The notes beneath the pieces were generated by a model. That model was given only the letters and a program-made list of their open reading frames with translations. It was not told where the DNA came from and did not search any database. A DNA stretch of 62,000 nt from Branchiostoma floridae (taxonomy: Eukaryota > Chordata > Leptocardii > Amphioxiformes > Branchiostomatidae), in NCBI RefSeq assembly GCF_000003815.2, contig NC_049994.1, positions 11,540,060 to 11,602,059 on the forward strand, given 5' to 3'. Shown one piece after another: positions 56,104-62,000 of the stretch; position 1 is the first letter of the stretch, and the number at the start of each line of letters is the position of its first letter. Position numbers and translations under genes: made by a program.

Positions 56104-57148
56104 TTAAAAACGTTGCCATTGGACATCGTCCAACTATCTAATCGACAAAAGACGTATAGTTGCCTTGTTATGTAAATATTCAGAAAATATAGTATACGAT
56201 TTGTCGTCTGTGCCAATGGTAGAAACGTCACTCAAATGTAACATTTATACCAACATTTTATTCATAACTGAAGAGTGACGTTGTATACTTATACATTTAC
56301 AGATCACAAAACAACAAGATTGAAGTTAAATTACAATAGATGCTATCGATATGTTCACTCCTATGTATCTATGAAACACCCAATCACCAGTTATAGCTTG
56401 CGCATGCAATATAAAACTCCACTCTCTGCCAATCCAGAATATATACTATCTGAATAGAACATATGGCAAGAAACATAACCTAAATTGCTTTCATGTCCAA
56501 AAGTTCGTTAAATTACGTTTACAAGATACTTTCTTTAGGTCTTCAACAATAGCTACAGAGAGGTTAGAACAGGCGGCTTTCACAGCGAATTTGCACTTCG
56601 TTTCAAAGTCTCCGTCATGCAATAGAAAAATCGTTCGGCCGACAAGTCTGTTAGCTTTTCTTGATAACATCGTCGGCAGTAATTAAATACACCCAATATT
56701 CTATCGATCATTCCATGATTTTGAGAGATCGGTCAATGATTGCAAGTCTGTTCAATGCAATGGGTAGATATTCAAGTGAAAATGTCTTACGAGTCTCTAG
56801 AGAGTTAAAAATTCCACGGCATTCTGGCTGTCATTAGATACGGCCTAAGCTGGTAGTATGAGTGGTAGGTGCATTGTATGAAGGCCAAGTGTATTCCCAT
56901 ATTGTCCTGTCCAGCCGCACCAAACGTTGCACCAGAATAAAAGCTCAGAAATTTCCAGAGCGCAACTCCATAGTTTCTCAACACTGAAAGATGCCCACTG
57001 AAGTATTGGGCACGGAAGAACATCTCATTGTGCATGCAAAAACGATTGTCCACCTTATATTCATTGTGATAAATAAACAGATCTAGAATAAACAATTGTA
57101 CGATATGAAATACAAATTGATCGTCCACCAGTCGTTCTTTTGTGTTAT
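56104..57148. other. Convergent 3' region between KCTD and zinc-finger genes
   Basis: It should hold both 3' UTRs. The plus strand near 56257 reads TTTATT, an AATAAA on the minus strand that could serve the zinc-finger gene. No plus-strand signal is clear. No coding frame. Confidence 0.4.
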
Positions 57149-58387
57149 CTAACAATGTGTCTTCATGTGTTGCTTCACACCATTCAGCCTGGCGAATTTC
57201 TTGCCACACTCGTCACATTCGTAAGGTTTCTCACCGGTGTGCTTTCGCATGTGTTCCACCAAGGACCCGTTCTGTGTGAACTGTTTGTGGCATTCCGGGC
57301 ATGTATGTGGTCTCTCACCGGTGTGAGTCCGCATATGTTCCTTCAAGCTGTCGAGAAGACTGAACTGTTTCGGACAACGATCGCACGCGTATGGTCTCTC
57401 ACCGGTGTGCGCGCGAATGTGCCTTTTTAAATCGCTCATCTGTGCGAACGTCTTTTTGCACTGTTCACAGGAGAATGGTCTCTCACCGGTGTGAACGAGA
57501 GTGTGCTGTTGTAAGTGTCCCAGTCGGGTGAAACTCTTCTCACACACACCGCACTTATACGGTTTCTCGCCGGAATGAATGCGCACGTGGTCCTTTAACC
57601 TGCTAAGCTGAGTAAACCGCTTTCTGCACTCCTGGCACTGATATGGCTTTTCACCGGTGTGAGACCGCTTGTGGGATGCTAAAGTGCTCATTACGCTAAA
57701 CCGCTTGTTACAGACATCACATTGGTACGGCTTTTCACCTGTGTGTGTTCTTTTGTGTCTCGTCAAGTCGATCCGCCACGTAAAAGACTTGTCACACACG
57801 TTGCAGGTAAATGGCGTCTCACCGGTGTGTGTCCTCGTGTGTTGTTTCAAGTCTCCCAGGCGAGAAAATTGCTTACTGCACGAGTTACAGCTATATGGTC
57901 TCTCACCGGTGTGAGTTCGCATGTGTTCCGCTAGGGCGGTTGCCACGCTGAACTGTTTCGGGCATTCCATGCACTTGTGTGGTCTCTCACCGGTATGCGT
58001 GAAAATGTGCCGTTTCAAGTCACCTTGCTGACAGAAAGCCATGTCGCATTGCGCGCACTGGTAAGGTCTCTCACCGGTGTGAACACGCAGGTGGTTCTTC
58101 AAATCGGAAGAGCGAGTGAAGCGTCGACTACACTGACCACACAGGTATGGTCTCTCACCGGTGTGAGTGAGCAGGTGTTGCTTGAGATGATGCTTCAGAA
58201 GGAACCGCTTGTCGCAAACCTCGCACTTAAAGCGCCGCTCACAGTCGCGACTGGCTGTATGTGCTTGCAGGGTCTCCGCATCACAGAAGGTACTGGTGCA
58301 TAGTTTGCACTTGAGCTCTGAAGATGATTCAACATCCCCAAGGTCATTCATATGAGCAGGCATTCCAAATGTTGTGGCAGTCTCCAT
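57149..58387 (-). CDS. Poly-C2H2 zinc-finger protein, 13 fingers
   Basis: A single open coding exon of 412 aa. The start ATG gives METATTFGMPAHMNDLGDVE, a short acidic head with no KRAB, BTB or SCAN domain. A degenerate Cys-rich unit follows (LKCKLCTSTFCDAETLQAHT, lacking a normal second His pair). Then 13 regular C2H2 fingers run to the C-terminus, joined by TGERP/TGEKP linkers (one SGEKP, one TGETP). The last finger ends HMKTHC and stop. Probably a nuclear sequence-specific DNA-binding protein; no target can be stated. Minus-strand AATTGTTTGTCTTATAG at 58404 looks like an acceptor, so a 5' non-coding exon is likely upstream. The plus-strand frames across this region are shadows. Confidence 0.92.
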   Translation of the reverse strand: METATTFGMPAHMNDLGDVESSSELKCKLCTSTFCDAETLQAHTASRDCERRFKCEVCDKRFLLKHHLKQHLLTHTGERPYLCGQCSRRFTRSSDLKNHLRVHTGERPYQCAQCDMAFCQQGDLKRHIFTHTGERPHKCMECPKQFSVATALAEHMRTHTGERPYSCNSCSKQFSRLGDLKQHTRTHTGETPFTCNVCDKSFTWRIDLTRHKRTHTGEKPYQCDVCNKRFSVMSTLASHKRSHTGEKPYQCQECRKRFTQLSRLKDHVRIHSGEKPYKCGVCEKSFTRLGHLQQHTLVHTGERPFSCEQCKKTFAQMSDLKRHIRAHTGERPYACDRCPKQFSLLDSLKEHMRTHTGERPHTCPECHKQFTQNGSLVEHMRKHTGEKPYECDECGKKFARLNGVKQHMKTHC

Positions 58388-58592
58388 GTTGGTTCTTTAA
58401 ACTCTATAAGACAAACAATTCAGATATTAGAACATGTTCTCAAACGGGCAATGAATTAGTTTAGTTCATTATTAAAGCCTCATTAAATTTTCTCCAATAA
58501 CATCTGAGAACAGTACCTAATTTTCCCACAATCTTATGTCAGTTGTTTTGTTTTTGATGACAGCAGTGTTTAAAAAAAGGAGTGTTGATACC

Positions 58593-59106
58593 TCATTTGT
58601 GATTACTTTGAAAGGGTACAGAACCAAGCTGCCCGATTCTGCACAAACAACTATAACAGGGGTTTTAGTGTTACCAAAACGAAAACAGATTTGCAGTGGA
58701 TGTCACTTGAAGACAGAAGGAAAATGTCCAGACTTTCCATGATGTACAAAATGACCAATAAACTGGTGGACGTACCAACGGATAAGTATCTAATACCAGC
58801 TCAAAAAAGAACAAGAAACAGTCATGCCTTCAAATACCAGAGTTACCAACCTAGGATTGATGTGTTCAAAAATTCGTACTTTCCCAGAACTATCGTAGAG
58901 TGGAACTTGTTATCACCAAGTACAGTAGGGGATCTTTTCTCGGTAGTTTTAAAGAACGCTTGCAGATAGATGTGCAAATGTTAGGGGTAACGAGTCGTTC
59001 GGTGCAATATAACCAGCTGTTGCCGCGCCGCGTGCCTGCGAAGCTGGTGTGTTACGCCGAACGGCGATTATACCGGCTATATAGATACAGATACAGATAC
59101 AGATAT
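58593..59106 (+). mobile_element. 5'-truncated LINE 3' end with (AGATAC)n tail
   Basis: The frame reads ERVQNQAARFCTNNYNRGFS, then LQWMSLEDRRKMSRLSMMYK, NSHAFKYQSYQPRIDVFKNS, YFPRTIVEWNLL. This is the C-terminus of ORF2 in non-LTR retrotransposons. The stop is at 58967; a 3' UTR of about 110 bases with a GGTGCAATATAACCAGC / GCTGGTGTGTTACGCC inverted pair follows, then (AGATAC)n at 59083-59105. An in-frame stop just upstream marks the truncation. It lies antisense in the probable 5' flank or first intron of the zinc-finger gene. Confidence 0.85.
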
Positions 59107-59124
59107 GCTTTCTGTTGCAACAAG

Positions 59125-59270
59125 TACTCTCCAAGCAGAGGTTGGTGGGAAAAATCGTGACCATTTCCTTTCATAATTTTTTTTCGACCGTTGGTGGGAA
59201 GGCCGGTCCAAAAAAAGAATATGAAAGAAATAGGTCACGATTTTTCCCACCAACCTTTGCTTGGAGAGTA
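59125..59270. mobile_element. Hairpin MITE
   Basis: Starts TACTCTCCAAGCAGAGGTTG and ends with its inverse (TACTCTCCAAGCAAAGGTTG on the other strand). Arms of about 50 bases continue GTGGGAAAAATCGTGACC. Non-coding, 146 bp. No clear target duplication. It sits immediately after the LINE tail. Confidence 0.85.
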
Positions 59271-60615
59271 GTTTGTAACCACGTTTCGGATAATGGTTCT
59301 ACTCGGCCGGCTGGCTCCCCTAGCGTACTATTGGCCCTATCTATTCAATTTCTGCAATTAGACAACCGACCACGTAGCCTGGTAGAGGCTAATGTTTTAT
59401 ATACCTGCCGGCCTGTAACCTCTGCTAACCCTGGCGTCTCTGCGGTTACCTAATACATTGTGTGCATATGCACGAAATATGATACATGTGTATCTTTAGA
59501 AAACGTTGCACGGATGGTAGACAGTAGTTTGCGAATTCACCGAGTGGTATTATATTTATTACTGAAAGACATGTTTCTAATCTCAGTTGACTCGCACATG
59601 AATAATTCTGTTCCAAAGAATGCGTAGGGGATTAAGTTAGGGTCAAGAACTCGTGCCTTCTCAAGTATGTGGCCCTGGCTCTCTGGGCGCAGTCTTCAAG
59701 GTGACTGTACCGTTGCCCAAATAAACAAGATAACACAATGGAGTTCTGCGTTCTTCATGCCAACTTTCACGCCGATACACATCATCCTACACAAAAATAT
59801 AAAATATAGCTCACAAAACATCTAGATCTAGAGTATAGAGTATAGAGTATGACTTACCTTTTACTGCCAAGTCCACGACACATACGTACACCTAAACTCT
59901 ATGCGGTAAGTTCCTACAATTACTACTTAGCGGAACAAGCCACCTCATTACACACAATAATCGATAACTGACACGAATGTGGTATCATATAAAAGCCGCA
60001 ACAGCTGCCATTTAAACACAAATAATTGACCCGTCAGTTGTCCAATTCATTTGTGATTAAAGCAAAACAAACACAGGCACCAGAGTTCCCAGTGGTCAGC
60101 TGTGTTCTATATCAATCGTCAGATAAGGACTTACAATATTACATCATGTCTGCCATTACCAAGAGCCCAATAACCAAGCCTGACTAAAATCGCGATCCCA
60201 CGGAACTGTTTGAGCCATAGATTGTGTAAACACAGGCTACCCTACAATCCAACTATCACTGGCCTGTCCCAAAATGCAACGAAAATACGGCTGATTTCAG
60301 AAATGTTACATTGACTATAAAGAACGTTACGATCAAAACAGAAAAAGTACATTATCATACAGGTACCGCCCAGCCATGTGCCAAAATACATAAATATCTA
60401 CCTAACCGATCGTAAAAAAACAGCTGCGTCAAAACTCGGACAATTTTAAAACCTTCTGCCAGAATGTAACCCTCCTTTCACGGAGGTGAAAAAAATTCAT
60501 GAAGCATTAATCCTCTAGTACTAGTCCAAGTATTATATATTACTGCTTTGATATGCTGTGAGTTGATAGTGGCCAACGCATACCAAAGGCACATACAGAA
60601 CACGACCCCGCCCCC
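59271..60615. other. Intergenic, possible zinc-finger 5' exon
   Basis: Minus-strand GCAGTAAAAG followed by GTAAGTCATAC puts a donor at about 59857, a candidate 5' exon of the zinc-finger gene. A foldback-type end, GCCTGGTAGAGGCTA, near 59379-59393 resembles the ends at 12889 and 37728. Otherwise nothing is seen. Confidence 0.35.
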
Positions 60616-60662
60616 AACACACACACACACACACACACACACCTCCCCCCTCCCCTCCCCCC
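60616..60662. repeat. (CA)n run followed by C-rich tract
   Basis: About 13 CA units, then CTCCCCCCTCCCCTCCCCCC. The minus strand has four G-runs of at least four, able to form a G-quadruplex. Confidence 0.93.
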
Positions 60663-60793
60663 GTTTAAAGCCGTCACGTACACGTGCACTTCCAACTCAC
60701 CTTCTAACAGATGTCGGAAGGGACAACAGTGGCGTTTTGCGCAGCTGTGAGTTGAAAAGTGTAACGGTCCCACAAATGGACATCTCTTGCTAA

Positions 60794-61079
60794 CAAATAC
60801 CCGTGGAATGATAGGCGATTTCCACAGTCACTCCATACTAACCCCTCGGGCTAGACTCTATTGAAAGCTGATACATGTACTGTCCTATCAAATAACGGGT
60901 GAATGTTCAGCACATGGGAATTTTGGACGCGTTGTAATTGTACCAAGCTAACTCAATAATATGAACCTCCTTCAAAATGTGTGAAAACGCAACACATGCA
61001 TTCATGTGATCTTAAGTAAGATACACAGATCTTGTTGGCAGAATTACCTGTTAAGTGAGAATCGTATTTTCATATATTG
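60794..61079. other. Intergenic, nothing recognised
   Basis: No gene, motif or repeat that I can name. Confidence 0.4.
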
Positions 61080-61260
61080 ACATAACGGTTAAGTGTTCGT
61101 CCAAGAAGTCCTGGCTTCGAATCGCCTAACATGCCACCACTATGTTGTGCTATTTTCTTGGTTAAGAAGGGACTGAACACGACTTATACCCCATTTTAAA
61201 AATTGGTACCTGACTTCTGTTGAGGAGGTAAAAGGCGGTGGAAGAAGAGGGATGGGGTCC
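61080..61260 (+). mobile_element. tRNA-derived SINE copy
   Basis: B-box-like GGCTTCGAATCGC at 61113 within a tRNA-like head, then a body with GGTACCTGACTTCTGTTGAG at 61205, matching the copy at 22757. The A-box is weak. Confidence 0.6.
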
Positions 61261-61517
61261 GATTGCCAATACTGTGTCCTAGACACAGTGGATAACAGCT
61301 CACTGCCTCTTCAGACTCAAAAAGACTATAGGACTACCTTCACCTACCTTTACTCAGAATTTGTCGTATCTCCTTACTCGCACCAGACCTTTAATTGGAA
61401 CGATCTCACGTTCCTATCCTGACCTTGTCGTTGTTAGGTATAATACTAAACACAGCTGCCAGGTAAATGCACATACCGTGAGCTGTACCTATCGCATGCC
61501 TGTGTCCCTACCCTTCC

Positions 61518-61531
61518 GTTGCCATGACAAC
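61518..61531. promoter_or_regulatory. RFX X-box motif
   Basis: GTTGCCATGACAAC is a full X-box. It could belong to a gene beyond the right end or to the zinc-finger gene 3 kb away. Function not shown. Confidence 0.35.
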
Positions 61532-61839
61532 TAATCACCCGGATGATCGGCTGAATGACTGTGACCTTCACACAAAGTCAACCGTAACATGAAGGCGCAG
61601 ACAACGGAACCATTTGCGTATTGACATTTGTTGGTTTTGGTAAAGTTTGCGGGGAAGAAGCCATACTTTTATTAAGTAGCCTGCCTATATTGGACCGAAA
61701 AGAACCGACCACAAACTTCAACTAAACTAAACACATCTCAAGCTACATTTTTAACATTACTAAGAAACGAGAAAAAGCCGAACAAATGTAATGTTATTAG
61801 AATAGTTTTAGATTAGTCTTAGAAACCATCTTAATGTCA

Positions 61840-61985
61840 CCATGTGTACTGTATTACGACCTTTTGTATTTATATGTCTGTACTTAGCCCGATAGGGCCC
61901 CACTGTAAAGCAGTGTGATACACTGAGTTGGGCTACCCTGGCTAAAGAAAACAGAATTAATTATAGGGCATGAATGTGCAATAAA
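61840..61985 (+). repeat. Possible LINE 3' UTR relic
   Basis: TTAGCCCGATAGGGCCCCAC followed by GTTGGGCTACCCTGGCTAAA has the look of an invertebrate LINE 3' end; AATAAA lies near 61980. No coding part in the window. Low certainty. Confidence 0.3.
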
Positions 61986-62000
61986 GGCCATTACGTTACG

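Noticed and set aside
57140-58303. Several plus-strand open frames of 70-108 codons
   Set aside because: Exact shadows of the repetitive minus-strand zinc-finger exon; their repeated Ser-Leu-Thr-Gly-Val comes from the reversed HTGERP linkers.

Overview
This is an animal nuclear genome window. Genes are split by GT-AG introns, most of the DNA is non-coding, the base composition is AT-leaning, and the gaps are full of microsatellites, foldback MITEs, SINE copies and 5'-truncated LINEs. The gene families (one OVO-like factor, one SKICH/coiled-coil autophagy receptor, a KCTD6/21-type BTB protein, a poly-C2H2 gene) together with compact introns and dense MITEs fit an invertebrate deuterostome. Amphioxus (Branchiostoma) is my best guess, but this is inference: no marker in the window proves the species.

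Layout. (1) 1.75-9.3 kb, plus strand: a 13-exon CALCOCO/TAX1BP1/NDP52-family gene, 959 aa as reconstructed, with a 43-bp minisatellite in intron 5. (2) 9.3-25.6 kb: no confident gene. It holds microsatellites, a near-perfect hairpin MITE with a 9-bp target duplication, an anciently triplicated non-coding block (17.2-22.4 kb) and an internally deleted mariner transposon. (3) 26.5-29.4 kb, plus: a 3-exon gene for a 542-aa protein I do not recognise. (4) 33.1-38.2 kb, plus: an OVO-like (OVOL) zinc-finger gene with SNAG-type N-terminus and four C2H2 fingers, plus candidate GRHL, Ovo and RFX sites in its first coding intron. (5) 38.2-54.9 kb: repeat-rich. It holds LINE and MITE debris, one orphan exon-like segment (47.3 kb) and a four-copy ~340-bp tandem array (49.5-50.8 kb) whose minus strand looks like a row of duplicated terminal exons carrying a tyrosine motif. 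(6) 55.1-56.1 kb, plus: a 2-exon KCTD6/21-like gene. (7) 57.1-58.4 kb, minus and convergent with it: a single coding exon for a 13-finger C2H2 protein. (8) 58.6-62 kb: a LINE 3' end, another hairpin MITE, a G-quadruplex-prone tract, a SINE and an RFX X-box.

The genes do not form an operon or one pathway. By family they cover selective autophagy (CALCOCO-like), epithelial/germline transcription control (OVOL), Cullin-3 substrate adaptor function (KCTD) and DNA binding (C2H2). Exon boundaries were worked out by hand from splice consensus and reading phase. Every internal phase closes for the CALCOCO-like, 542-aa, OVOL and KCTD models.
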